From: Congeria kusceri
Taxonomy: Eukaryota; Mollusca; Bivalvia; Myida; Dreissenidae
Length of the DNA stretch: 64,000 nt
Direction: 5' to 3'
NCBI GenBank assembly: GCA_027627225.1
Contig: CM051029.1
Location: 12,932,023 to 12,996,022, forward strand
Shown here: piece by piece, positions 1 to 11,951 of the stretch
Layout: the number at the start of each line of letters is the position of its first letter
How positions within the stretch are numbered: position 1 is the stretch's first letter
The notes under the pieces: generated by a model
Told to the model about the DNA's origin: nothing
Database searches by the model: none
Seen by the model: the letters and a program-made list of their open reading frames with translations, nothing else
Program-made: the position numbers and the translations under genes

Positions 1-1400
1 CATGTCCGCTAGACTGTTATTATTTTGTTTAAAAACTGCTATTTTTATTTCATTGTCAGTTATGAATGAATCGAGTTCCTCTGAAATCGATGCACAATTA
101 AATTTTGTATCACATTCTTCGGTCGCGCCCGATGCCTCGCCGTATAGCGAATTAAAATAATCGATAATTTGTGAATGGAATTATTTTTAGATGTGTCATG
201 TATATTATTATAACATTTTAAATTAATTTCGAAAACTGTCTAGGCTTTTTATTTCCAGACGATGCGCTTCGTGAATTTTGTATTAATTTTCCCTAGTTCT
301 ACCTACGAATTTTATTATTTTTAGTTCTGCTTTTAACAAAATGTAACCTTGAAAACGTATTGCTTGTTTTATTAAATTTTTCGTTGGCATTTTTAAAGTT
401 CAATATTGCCTTCTCGCTAGTAGTATCAAACCACAATGGTTTATTTGATTTGCGCGCATTTTGCTATTTTGTTCGTTTTACTCTTTTCCCATATATCTTG
501 GTGTTACATGTGTGAAGAGTATTCGTTAGAATCTGAATTTTCTTTTCGAACAGAGTATCTGGGTAATGAATATCGTTAAGTGTGTTCGCATTACTTTCTA
601 AACAAACTCGAATTTTTTGTTCGAATACTATTTTCGTTACTACGTAATCGCTTGTATTCTGTACATTAATTTTGTGTATTCTGCCCGCTTTTTGTGACAC
701 TGATGCACAGTCCTGCGTGATCGGAAAATTTCGACCAATCAAGCACCTCAAAATTACGAATGTATTTACAGTTATGTGATTGTAGTAATAAATAGTCGGT
801 GACACTTTGCCCTCGTTGAACACTCAATAGAAAGTTTCACGCTTTGTCGCCGGGCAAACTACCGTTAGCGATAATACTATTGGTCGTTACGCACATTGAT
901 ACTAGTTTTCGACCGCTACTGTCAATTACGTGATCTTGATTACATATTTTTTTGTAAACAAACATGTGTATTCGAAGTATAGTATGTTTAATAATAAAAG
1001 AAATTTTTTTGTCATATTCTATTGTATCAAACAGATGGCCTGTTTTAGCGTTAAAATCTCCAATTATATATGTTTGACCAAGTATTAATATTTTTCTATG
1101 CACCATTTTCAACTTCTTCGAAAAAATCAACATTTGTCCATATAGTACATTTATCCTACTAGTGGAATATAACAAAAACATAAAAATACAGTTTCATTGA
1201 AGTTAAAAAGTGATGCATCTTGTTTGATACAAGCAATGCCATATTTGTTTGTCACTACTAAAGAAATGTATTGTTTAATGTTATTTTTAATATAAATAGA
1301 AATACCTCCAGCATAACGTCCTTTTCTTATTTCTTGCTTATTATTCAGGGATTTCATGATTTCTGGTAGTTATTATTATTGAATGATTTATAATTTTAAT
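1..1400 (-). pseudogene. Degenerate non-LTR (LINE) ORF2: endonuclease and linker, 3' part off the left edge
   Basis: Read on the minus strand from about 1357 towards 1, broken frames give an apurinic-endonuclease-like domain. The segment at 1357-1151 contains RYAGGISIYIKN and ends FLCFCYIP. The segment at 1181-837 contains IIGDFNAKTG followed by VIDSSGRKLVSMC and ANGSLPGD, the usual order in LINE endonucleases (GDFNAR, then D..N..G..L..lC, then NGR..GD). At 150-1 the reading SEELDSFITDNEIKIAV resembles the linker just before the reverse transcriptase. Frames change at least twice and stops are present, so the copy is dead. The N-terminal endonuclease segment is missing. The clade (RTE, CR1 or Jockey-like) cannot be fixed. 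Confidence 0.75.
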
Positions 1401-1800
1401 TGTCAGAGCTAGTTTTGTCGATTACACATGATCCAAAATTGTCAGGGATTGAATGATTTCTAGTAAATATTACAACAGAGTGAATGACAATCTTAATTTC
1501 CGGGCTAGTTTTGTCTTTACACGTGATAAACAATGGCCAGGGATTTAATGATTTCTATATACTAGATATTACTAGGCTTAATCATGCTTATAATGTGCGA
1601 GCTAGTTTTGCGGATTGTACGCGATCAAAAGGACCAGGGATTTAATTTTGTAATATAGATATTAATTTAATGAATGCAGATTTAATATCTTTCATTTAGT
1701 TTTGTTCAATTATACGTGATTAAAAATGGCCAGGGATTTACTGTTTTTATAAATATATTACATTAAAAAATGAAAGAAATTTTCGTACGTTTAATTGCAA
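1346..1800. repeat. Five-unit tandem repeat, period about 96 bp
   Basis: The word CAGGGATT recurs at 1346, 1443, 1538, 1635 and 1731, spacings of 95-97 bp. Each complete unit also carries GAGCTAGTTTTG-like and ACACGTGAT-like segments. Units are diverged, so the array is old. It abuts the 5' side of the minus-strand LINE remnant. Confidence 0.75.
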
Positions 1801-3120
1801 CGCTTTCGTTCTTTGCCAACTATTGTAACGCGTAATTGCTGTTACTTCCGCACACTTGAAGACCTAAACCGTCCGTACTATATGATCCTTGAAACTAATA
1901 TCGTGTTAGGAAAAAAAGCTTAATTTATATATACACGTGAACAGTAGGATAATATGATTTACATTGTTCTGCTATCGAACATATTGAAAATATCAATTAT
2001 TGTCATATTTCTTTATGATAATTATTGATAGAGATTACACTATTGGAGGGCTCAAACCTAAAAAAAGACACCATGTATATATTAATTGTAATCTATAGAA
2101 TATCAAGTATGCTAGGCACGATTATAAGTGCAAAGTTTTTTTAAATATAAATTATAATACATTTTAATGGATGTTTATTTTAAATACCCGGAATATTTTT
2201 ATCGAATGACTACACTACTTGTGAACCCTCAGATGACAACCCAGTTCATTGAATAGGACCGAAAGAGTTGGAAAGGGTTTGTGCAGTGTTGTTGCTTTTT
2301 CCCACTTCTGCTGCGCAAAATATTTACCGTATGTTCAATCATATTTCATTACACTATTTTGTAATTTATCGGATCCGTGGTCTTAAACCAACTAGCTTTA
2401 TATGTCAGGGTTGAGACCCGCTAACCCTATATCCTGCTACATGCTAACATGCTACTACACTCGTCTTTCGAATGAAACGTTAACCCAGAGGGGGGGGGGG
2501 CAGTGTACTAGTTAATAGTCTTTTCTTGGCAACATTTAATGTTTTTCTTTAATAAAGAATTGATTATAAATGTATATGTATCTACGAATAAGTAATCATA
2601 TACACCATTTAACGTTGTCTAAATATTACAATCTTTCGAAATCATATTATGAAGTCACTGTTTTCAACACAAACAAACAGCGTAAATCCAAACAAAATGA
2701 TTATGTTTGATAAAGATAAAAATGAATCACTGTATTCGTTTGGTGTGTGAACTTTGAATAAACATACAAAACACTGTAGAAATATATTTGGTCCCAAATG
2801 GAACATGAATACACTAAATGCAGAAATTTTAAGACCAATCATGTTATATTTACACAGGACGTTCAAAAGGACGAAATTCTGACAGGAATTGCCCCTGTCA
2901 AAGATCTATAAAATTAATCACAATCCCTATCCCAGGCTAACTGATATTGCTTGTAGTATCATAAGCTGTATATGAATGCAATTAAAAGGAATAAGAACTA
3001 ATACATTCATATTGTTGATCCATGTTGCATTTAGATATATAAAGAATCTATATAAATTGATATAAAATATAAATTATGCATACAGAAAACAAACGACATT
3101 TACTCCGTATCATATGCAGC
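1801..3120. other. No gene recognised
   Basis: AT-rich, with stops in all frames and only short open frames lacking motifs. A run of ten G lies near 2491-2500. No splice-bounded open segment stands out. Confidence 0.5.
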
Positions 3121-3122
3121 AA

Positions 3123-4800
3123 TCAAAATGCACGAAACTTCAAATACGTGCATTTCAGTGAAAACTTTCTCAAGCTACAGTACAGTTGTTTATAGTATGC
3201 ATGCGCATAGCGGTACTTCATGTACATTTCATTCATATCGATTTTATTACTACTAATAATATTCCAGCGCTCACGAAAAGTGTCACGGTGACCAATTTTT
3301 ATAATAATTCTACCCACCTGATGAAGATGTTTTGTATTGTCAGACCATGTATTTAAATGGTGAATTAAATATTATGTATAATGCATTAAATGTACCATTT
3401 ACTGATCAGGAAATTATGAAAGCCTATAAACAGATACATCCCGCGCCCACGAAAAGTGTAATGGTGACCAATTTTTATAATAATTTCACCAGCCTGTTGA
3501 AGATGTTTTGTACTTTCAGGACATCTATTTAAATGGTGAATGAAGTAGTATGTTCAATGAATTAAATGTACCATTTACTGATTAGGACATTATGAAAGGC
3601 TCTAAATAGATCCATCAGCTAGACCTGGTTATCTACTTAATTATTTGGTATTTAAAGTAGTATATTTTAAAATAGGGTGTGAACTTTTATTACCACGTGA
3701 ATGTGGACAAGTTGATGTGAGGGTTTTATTGTTCCTATACATAAAGAAAGAAAGATGGATGATGTAAAAACAACCTACCGGGGAATCACATTTTTAGGAA
3801 CATTTAGGAAATTGGGCTGAAACTGTGTAATATATATATATATATATGTCTCAGGCAGGATTCAGACAAAATATGGGAACGATTAATATTATGTTTGTAT
3901 TACCAATTAAAAGAAAAAAAGAGAATGTATGATGTATCTGCTGACTTTACTGAAACGTTCGATTACCTTGTGAGAGATCATTTGGTACAAATTGTCCAAG
4001 CCAAGCGTTCGAGAAAAGATGATTAATTTCATTAAATCTATGAATGCAAATGTTAAGTGAAGTTTTAAGTGAGGTCATACATTGTAATGAAGATTTCTCG
4101 TGTTTATTTTGATTAAGACAGGTTTCATCATTATCACCCTTTTACGGTATATTCTATTAATTTGACTGACTAGAGGAATATTATATTTTAAATGGCGTTA
4201 TTGCTATAAATATTGGTTTGTTGTAATTGTTTTGCTATTGTATGCAGACGACATTGTAATTACGTCTGAATCTGAGGAAGATTTAAAGAAAGGCTTTGTG
4301 TTTATTATAAGAATACTGTGATAGGTGGAAACTATTTGTGAATTCAAATAAAATGAACGTAATGCTTTTAAAAAAAAGGTGGCCAGTTAAGGAGAAATAT
4401 GAACTTTTAATACAAAGGACATGCATTGGAAATTATTAAAACTTGTACAAACTTGAGAATTGTATTTATTACATGAGGGTCATTTGCAAATACTTTTGAA
4501 ACACTTGCAGGCCAGGCTTCAAAAGCTGTTTTTAAATTAAATTCACATTTAATGTACTTTAATCTCAATACATACCAAGTAACAGTTATTTGATATACTT
4601 GGTGTACCCAATTTAAATTACGGATCAGAGGTTTGGAGTTAAATTCAGTATATGACACTAAAAGAGCTAATTTAATTGTTTGAACATAAAAAATAGGTGT
4701 GAAATTTCCAAACCCCAAATAATTGCGTATCTGGAAAACTTGGTAGAACTTCTCTGATTACCAAAAAGATCTTGTAAAGTGATAAGTTACTGGTTAAAGG
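3123..4800 (+). pseudogene. Degenerate LINE reverse transcriptase
   Basis: Scattered plus-strand frames give RT landmarks in order. At 3380-3440 the linker reads ALNVPFTDQEIMKAYKQIHP. At 3725-3800 an IPIHK..MDDVKTTYRGI-like segment matches the RT motif of the type PI.K.GD..d..NYRgItL. Near 3850 comes QAGFRQNMGT, and near 4235 LLLYADDIVITSESEEDL carries the catalytic YADD box. YCDRWKLFVNSNKMNVM follows around 4320, then NYGSEVW near 4620. All are separated by stops and frame changes. The segments around 3245 and 3445 (ACGAAAAGTGT..CGGTGACC) are an internal duplication of about 200 bp. The element is inactive. Confidence 0.8.
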
Positions 4801-4861
4801 TTGTTCAGTTAGATGTGCATGAGTATTTTAAGTGTATTTATTTACATATGTGTAACAATTG

Positions 4862-4912
4862 TATGAGTATTCAAGGAAAACAATGATGCAAAGCATCATA
4901 GGGCGCCGTACA
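4862..4912 (+). repeat. Left arm of an inverted-repeat pair (GATGCAAAGCATCAT..GGCGCCGTAC)
   Basis: Contains the palindrome ATGATGCAAAGCATCAT followed by GGGCGCCGTAC. The reverse complement of about the same 35-40 bp, including an A-rich lead-in, occurs at 9404-9452, so both arms read inwards like terminal inverted repeats about 4.6 kb apart. No transposase frame lies between them. They may instead be two solo copies of one dispersed repeat. Confidence 0.5.
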
Positions 4913-4959
4913 AAAGCAAACGAAAAGAGTAAAGAGAAATGAGAACCATGTATTAAATT

Positions 4960-5290
4960 AAAGTAAATTTTCATTCTAGGGTTATTAATACAGTATACAT
5001 TTATCCTGGGGCTGTTATTAAATAACTACTTTGGAAACACGAAACTGTGACTTATGTTAAATATAAATTCCATTGTTATGTAATGTCCGTAAATTTAAAT
5101 GATCTTACCACCGCATGAAGCCAACATTAAATTAAAGTAACGATGCATGATGTGGTTAAAATAACAGTAAACCCATTTTATCATGGGGCTGTTATTGTAA
5201 GGCTACTTTAGAAACACGAAACTATGAAGAAAAAACTTATGTTTAAGATAAATTCCATTGTTATGTAAATTATCTTACCACCTCATGTTT
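4960..5290. repeat. Imperfect direct duplication, about 170 bp per unit
   Basis: The string GGGGCTGTTATT..CTACTTT..GAAACACGAAACT, followed by AAATTCCATTGTTATGTAA, occurs first from about 5010 and again from about 5185. The units differ by small indels. No coding potential is seen. Confidence 0.6.
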
Positions 5291-5926
5291 TTCATCAATG
5301 ATACTTGTATAATCTAAACAATTTACGTAGACATGTATATTTTAAGATTTTTCCGACATGTAATAGCGGGAATTAGTACAAGTGAGCTGTCAAACAATTA
5401 TTTATTCTATGTATACCAAATAAAAACAATCGACTGGACACATTCATCACATGTAAATAATGATTTGACTAATGATACTCAAAACAAATGTTTGTGCGTA
5501 TAATTATAATAGTAAACAATGAACTTATAATAAGAACATAAAGTAAAACTAACCATAATTAAATGAAATGTTTGGAATTAGATAACGACGTATTTCGATG
5601 CTTCAGCCGATCTGGCATCTCTACAGAAGTTAAGAGAAAAATGTAATTCCAAATAATTCGTAATGAAACTGCTATTCAAATAAACATGCATGGTGTATTT
5701 ATAAATAGAAATTCTACACTCATTATTATTTGTATTGTGTATGATTTGTTTCTGGATGATTGCAAAGTTGTTGCTAGTATTTTAACACAATTGATACATC
5801 CTGCATTACAAAAACATATTGATTATGTTGGGCATTCTAAATTAAAAGAAAATTCGGCAAGTCAAACTGTATTAAATGTATATACAGTTGTTAATTAAGT
5901 ATTTACTATGTACATTTATTTCACAG

Positions 5927-5968
5927 GCGATGGAAACAAGAAAGATAAAGTTCACTCCGACAAAACAC
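5927..5968 (+). other. Candidate 42-nt microexon
   Basis: A pyrimidine-rich tract ending TTTCACAG precedes, and a strong GTAAGT donor follows, a 42-nt segment that is open in phase 0 (AMETRKIKFTPTKH). It lies 4.1 kb upstream of the first coding exon of the plus-strand SET/recombinase pseudogene and could belong to its 5' end or to an unrelated transcript. Only the splice signals support it. Confidence 0.2.
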
Positions 5969-6291
5969 GTAAGTTCCGTTCTTAAACAATATGTACGGAT
6001 ACATTCTTCGCATTCGTGTAATATCTTGTCAAACATGTGTACGATATCACTATTTATAGGAATGAATGTATAACGTACAATTAAAATGTTATGTCCGGAA
6101 ACAATGCACTATTAACACACGATTGTCAAAAAGTGTGAATACTATTGGTGATGGATCACGTTTTATCGTGACCAGAAACCAGTTTTTGTGTTTGAAAAAG
6201 AAGCAAGAAATGTCTTTTAAGAAGAAAATCGGCGTTGAAGATAATCTTGTGTTGTCATTTTTTGCTCTAAATATAATACAAGAGGACCAAG

Positions 6292-6420
6292 ATGTTCGGT
6301 CACGTGACTTCTCGGACCCCAGATTTGTCGGTCCCTACACAGGAGACTTCTCCGACCCCAGAAGTTTTGGTCCCTACTAAGGAGACTTCTCGGACACTAG
6401 ATTTTTCAGACACCATAAGA
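6292..6420 (+). repeat. Three-unit repeat of about 39 bp, open in two frames
   Basis: Three copies of a unit with GGAGACTTCTC(G/C)GACCCCAGA occur in tandem. In one frame they read SRTPDLSVPTQETSPTPEV. Weak splice context makes an exon possible, but no domain is recognised. Confidence 0.45.
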
Positions 6421-6499
6421 AAACGTATCGGCCCCCAAATTAATTTAAGATCAACTCAATTGTTATTAATATCTATACCGTGAATAAACCGATCACATA

Positions 6500-7700
6500 C
6501 CGCCCCATGTTTTCACCAGTGATACATGAGTAACCTAAATACTAGTAATTTACGTAAATATAATTGATACATAAATTTGTCAGGCAAATTTAACAAATTA
6601 AAATTGACAGAAAATAATAGCAGGAATGAATGAAAAGTATTATATATATCAGACCTGTGTACATAGTACTGTTAAATAATATACTATATGTATCATTAGT
6701 ATTGCACATGGGTATTCATTCTACGTAAATGACGTTAGAGTAACATTTCGACGTATTACGAGATTTCGTTCACCACATAGATGTTTAACATTTTTATTGA
6801 TTGAATAACATCTACTATGCAATTATAAATAATTCTTAATAAAACGTAACCACAATTCAAATATAAATAAACATGAATAGTAAGTTTATAAATTTAAATT
6901 CCCCATTTATTAAAAATCTCGGATTTAGGACTCTCCTGACGCTAATTGAGGTATTAACACACCTGCGCGCTATTTTTATAATAATTCTCTCACCTGCTGG
7001 AGTGTGTTGTACTCGATATAATAATTATTGGGAACCCAAGTTGGTTACAACGTAAAAATATTATTTGTACACAATGATACAATAATAGGAAATATAAGCT
7101 CCATCAAATGTTCTAATATTTTTTGCTTATTTATCAGAAAAATAAGAGAAATTTACCTCTTTATATTGTGTGCTTGTCACGAGAAACCTCAATACTATTG
7201 ACAGGCAGCCGTGGCGCGAGCTCAACAGGCAACATTTTACGTTGTGACCGACTGTGGTCCCCGTGAATTGTTGCATTGTAATTGCTATTTCTAGAGCGCG
7301 CCTTTTATGTAGGCTAAACAAAATAATTAGTTCATTATGTGAATGAATATAACATTCTGATCATGACCTACAGTGATAAAAATTGTTCATAATTATGTTC
7401 AGTTTTAGAGTATATATCGGAGATATGTTTATAACTTTATTTGAACCGCTTATTAAAACAAGTATGTAAATTTTAATCCCCAGAAGTATGCAACAGTTAT
7501 TGGTATACATTAAACCATTGTTATAAGTTTGCATTCCCTAACATTAGAAAATTTGCCCAATGCTATTGGCATTCAATTTTCTCGCTGCATAATTATTGCA
7601 AGAAATCGGGGTCAACGTGATCTTAAACAGCTACGCCGATAAAAGTGTAACGTTTTGTGAATAAATAGTTCTGCTTTTACTCATAACGTGTTAAACGTTT
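6500..7700. other. No gene recognised
   Basis: AT-rich DNA with short frames only. A GC-richer patch at 7205-7300 matched no RNA gene or protein I know. Confidence 0.45.
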
Positions 7701-7776
7701 ATCATTGCAACCATTTGAAAAGTGTGGATTTAAAATTTATGTTTGGTGCCGCGCATGATGAGTCTTACCGGAAGCA

Positions 7777-7784
7777 TATAAAAG
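7777..7784 (+). promoter_or_regulatory. Candidate TATA box (TATAAAAG)
   Basis: A consensus TATAAAAG sits in a locally GC-richer stretch, so initiation would be expected near 7808-7815. It is about 2.3 kb upstream of the first coding exon of the plus-strand SET/recombinase copy and correctly oriented to serve it through a 5' non-coding exon. No initiator or transcript evidence is available, and chance occurrence is quite possible in AT-rich DNA. Confidence 0.3.
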
Positions 7785-7799
7785 GAGCGGTTTTATATT

Positions 7800-9400
7800 T
7801 AATGTTTAGAAACACCAACTTCACGTTGCTGAGTGGAATTGGGCATTGTATTGAACTACACGTTTAAAGAAAATGTAATATTTCCGCTTTCGCCAACACT
7901 TTCGATACGTATTGAAACGAAATAGCATTAAATTAATTGCTAATCCCTGTATTTTTCACAGGTCGCGGAGTCAAAATTGAATTTTCTCCGGCGTCTAGTC
8001 TAACATCTTCAAGAAGTAGGTTGTGAATCATTCTAAAAATAGCAAAGTAGAGATGGCTGAGACAAATGCGTAGCCGGTAACATGTGTATGGTGGCGTTTG
8101 TGTATGGAAACAATGTGAGCATATCGGTTTTGACGCTGAAACGTTTATATAGATACTATCTGAGTGTTGGAAAAAGTTCAAGTTTATCATGCTCGGCTCG
8201 AGACAGGGTTGCGCTCGGCTATCCAACACTCACATAATATTATATTTATTTTTTATTTCATTTTTTGAAACAATAAGTGCAAAATTCTGCATAAAAAATG
8301 GGTTGACTGAGTGGTTGGTCTTTCCAATTTTGACATCGTTGCTAGCATTATTTGGAAAACCACGACTTTATCATTCCGCTTGCACTTCGTCGAGACGAAA
8401 AAAGTCCATGATGTAATCGAGTTTGTATTTATGTAGCAATCTTTTTTAAATTATTCTTTATTTAATGTATATGTGCTAGTATAGTCGATTTTTCTTTTAA
8501 TGTTTATAACAAGAAAACAATTATTTTTTGCAATTTAAGTGTTGAAAAAAAAACACAAATATGTGGCACTTGAGTTACTGTCATTCGTTATTATCAGCCG
8601 ATCTACAAATAGCGATCAAATAAGCATGATCTAAAAATATAGATGGGTTCTTATTATATCGATTTACTTGTACTAATAAGATAGATTAAAAATTTATAAT
8701 AATTATTTCAATAATATCGGAATTTGAAATAAAGTATTTTGTCATTCATTTCTTTTACATGTTCTTAAGTTTGTGTTTGTCGTGATCAATGGGACACTTA
8801 TGTGTACTAATTTTATAATATAAAAGTGGTTAGTTTTGAGAACTGGTATTTTATTTTAACAAACACGTCCACAAAGTCGCTGAGACAACTGAGAAGTGTT
8901 ACCTTATAATATTTGCTTAATGATAAGTTCTTATGCATACATCAGTTATTTTGAATATGTATTAAACCGAAATAGATTGCCATTAATTGTTGCGCGTTGG
9001 CTAAATGAAAGCTCGAGACCTCAATTACAACGTAGTTATTGCATGGGATGTAAGCTTGCAGGCGTGTAAAGAAATAGTCAGTAGTTTTCAGCACTGACAC
9101 GTTTGAATAAAATATTGATGCTAATTAAGAGTGAAGGCATTTTAACTTTAAAATATAACACATTTTGTTTATTTTACTTGTTTGCTATATAAGTATTTAA
9201 TGCTTTAAATACGTGATCACCTGTGTGCAAAAGGAGCATATTACCTCGTTATAGATAATTGTTTTTTGCGATTCTGACTTGACTAAGTTGCATTCTGTTA
9301 CAAATCAAGGAATACTTATGCATTGCATTATAACTGTAAAACGGTCAAAATAATTTATCAATTTGCCAATAAAATAGGTTTTGACTTGTTGCTCTGAACT
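7800..9400. other. No gene recognised; possible 5' non-coding region
   Basis: Only short open frames without motifs are present. A roughly 35-bp string around TTCTTTATTTAATGTATATGTG and AGTATAGTCGATTT occurs near 8450 and again near 9655, a direct repeat about 1.2 kb apart. Confidence 0.45.
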
Positions 9401-9403
9401 ACG

Positions 9404-9452
9404 TACGGCGCCCCATGATGCTTTGCATCAGTGTTTTTCTTGTATGGATGTT
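9404..9452 (-). repeat. Right arm of the inverted-repeat pair
   Basis: GTACGGCGCCCCATGATGCTTTGCATCA is the reverse complement of the arm at 4862-4912 with a few substitutions. Confidence 0.5.
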
Positions 9453-10072
9453 GTTATTTTGACCCTTTACTGTTAACATCAGAGTTGCGAGTATTTCACG
9501 TAACCATAGTGTACACGTTTTTTACAAAGCAGAATAGCGCAGTGGGATAAATTACTGTCTACTGTCATTTCATCTCATGACATTCGACTAGCGGTGTTCT
9601 AGTTTATTTGTATTTTTAAAAATAAAATATCTAATTTATTTATTATACTATTTGTTCTTTATTTAATGTATATGTGTTAGTATAGTCGATTTATATCATC
9701 TAATATCATTGATAGTGCAATAGGAAACCAATTTTGCGTTGACATATTCCCTTTGAACAATATTAAATACGATATTTGTTCACTATACCAAACTTAAATT
9801 TTTATGTTTTCTTTTTCTTTTCTAAGTGTTATGCATTTATTTCGTAATGTCCCTTAAATGGGATTAAATTAAGTGCATAAACTAGAAATCAGCATTGGTA
9901 TAGCAAATGCAGCTTTGTACACGATTTATTATAGAATGAAATCCATCCACAACATCTACGATTTATGTTTCAATCAATACAAACATGTTACTGCTATAAT
10001 GTATTTTTCCACGAAAGGTTACTTACAAAGTATACCTTATTTCAATTTTGATATCGCAAACGTCTGACACCG

Positions 10073-10145
10073 ATGGCTGAAAAGACTACATCCTCCAAGC
10101 AAAGGATCCACCCGGACACTGTCAGGACAGTTAATTATTATATTG
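10073..10145 (+). pseudogene. SET/recombinase pseudogene, exon 1 (N-terminus)
   Basis: ATG at 10073 opens a 73-nt coding segment (MAEKTTSSKQRIHPDTVRTV, then NYYI and the first base of Gly) that ends at a GTAATA donor in phase 1. The minus-strand sister gene also has a short first coding exon ending in phase 1. Both fit the short basic N-terminus that precedes the SET domain in KMT5A-like proteins. The assignment rests on phase, position and weak similarity, so the start is tentative. Confidence 0.45.
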
Positions 10146-10554
10146 GTAATATACATATTAACACCTGGAAATGATATTGTATTTATTAAAAAAGCATTAC
10201 CTGTAAACATATCTTGTAGGCAGTAAAATAAACGCCAAAACTGATTTTGATATTTCTACAAAGTATGATTTACTGATCAAATGTCTTAAATATCGGTCAC
10301 GAAATGTATAATGTATGTGTAATCGCATATATTTGCAGTGTCAGTATACTTAAAAGTGTTTTAAATGGGCAATATATGACATTTGTAAATGATTTATTAA
10401 TAATTACGGTAAATCTGTGTGTTTCGATATATTCTCAAATAGTCTCAGTACATATTAAACACAAACGTAAAATTGAGAATTAAACATAACCACTATTTAT
10501 ATTTTATAGCCAGCATTATTTGATATAAAATTTAAATCATTATTTGCATTTCAG

Positions 10555-10711
10555 GTAAAGGTGTTTTTGTAACTGAAAAAAAGCCATCGTTCTTGTTAGA
10601 GTATGCAGGTGAACTGATTTCCAATAAAGAAGGCCTCATCCGAGAACCGAAGTACCCAAGACATCTTGGTTCATTTCTGTTCTTTTTCAAGACCGGACAG
10701 AAAGAATGATG
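10555..10711 (+). pseudogene. SET/recombinase pseudogene, exon 2 (first half of SET domain, with a stop)
   Basis: After a TTTGCATTTCAG acceptor, the phase-1 frame reads GKGVFVTEKKPSFLLEYAGE, then LISNKEG and GSFLFFF. This is the N-terminal half of a KMT5A/PR-Set7-type SET domain (GrGVfa...G.fl.EY.GeLi). The exon ends TG before a GTATGT donor, phase 2, the same place and phase as in the minus-strand sister. An in-frame TGA at 10707-10709 falls directly before the Cys-Val-Asp-Ala-Thr joined from exon 3. The sister has Tyr at this position. The stop truncates the SET domain before its cofactor and catalytic motifs. Confidence 0.8.
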
Positions 10712-11758
10712 GTATGTTTTACTATAGTATTGTACCAAACCAATCGAACACGGAAATCAGTTAATATATTTGTTGTAATAAGGGGCATATGTATTGCGAA
10801 TCAGATTATTTCGACCGAAATATTGCATAAAATCAATTTTTATCTTAAAATGGGACTGTTTTAAATGACTCTGACATGTTTTGTTGGGATATTGTACATC
10901 ACGTTAAAAATAACGAAAATTGAAATTGTCAAACATACACCATTTAATGATATTGTAACGTAACCATGTGATAGAAAATATACTGTGTCAGCCCAAAACG
11001 CAGTGCTATGTGAGCCACTGATATATAGCACCTCTCCTGCGTTGTCTGTCGTATACATGGCGTCAACTATTAACACAATAGAAACTTCAATTTGTTATCT
11101 TATATTGAAAAAAATCCTGCACAGTTTATGTACGGCCCTACACTCTCGGACACGTTCGATGCGTCAAATCAGACAAGAAACACCAAAGTTTTTGCCCATG
11201 TTTCGTGAAAAAATTGCAAAAATGTATCAGATCTGGCACAAAGAAAATGGATTTTTGACAGTGTTCAGGACAGAATCCGATCTTGAACAAATTTGCATAG
11301 TTTATATAACCATTAGATGACATATTCGAATATGAAACAGATCGGACCAGAAGCATCAAAGTTGTTGCCCGCCTGCTGGAAAAATCTATAAAAATGGAAT
11401 GTGTATGTTGTCTTAACCACACGTGCACACTCTGTGTTTGACCAAATTATTTTAGACATATTTGATAATGATCATATCGGCCAAGAAACACTGGAAATGT
11501 TTTCTTCTTTATTTCTCATAAAAATGTAAACATTTACTTTTTTACTGGAAAGTGTCAAAACAATAATCTTGTGCAAAGACTCGGGATAATTACGGTAAAA
11601 TTATTACAGACGTACAGACACGTTAACATTGATAAGTATTTTAATTTGATACTTATTTTTTAAATACCATTTGTAAACAAACGTTCAAAAACATTCTTTA
11701 ACAGTGACTACACAATTTGGCTATTAACATTTACTACATTGCATCAATCTGTTTTCAG

Positions 11759-11951
11759 TGTTGACGCAACATTCTCAAAACAGCTCGGCCGATATGTTAA
11801 CGATGGGACCGGGGCGACCACAAATGCAGAGGTCCGAGTGGTTCTAGTCCGCAAAAAGCCTCACTTATGTATCTTCGCAACGAACAATTTACTTCCCGAC
11901 CAAGAAATAAGATTTGATTATCGTGCAGACGACTTACCTTGGAGAATTCAG
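11759..11951 (+). pseudogene. SET/recombinase pseudogene, exon 3 (second half of SET domain)
   Basis: Preceded by CTGTTTTCAG, this 193-nt exon has exactly the length of its minus-strand counterpart. Joined to exon 2 it starts CVDAT, then LGRYVNDGTGATTNAEV, PHLCIFATNNLLPDQEI and RFDYRADDLPWR. KMT5A relatives have RLINHS...NC and YDYG at these places. Here the NH pair is ND, and the YDYG box is FDYR, so the catalytic tyrosine environment is altered as well as the upstream stop. The expected donor after CAG (11951) is GC (GCATAC) rather than GT. The open frame runs on to 11999 only if this donor is unused. Confidence 0.85.

Noticed and set aside
7200..7310. tRNA or SINE in a GC-richer patch
   Set aside because: No cloverleaf and no paired A and B boxes could be drawn.
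10707..10709. TGA as a selenocysteine codon
   Set aside because: The same copy carries several other stops and frameshifts, and the position is aromatic in the sister gene.
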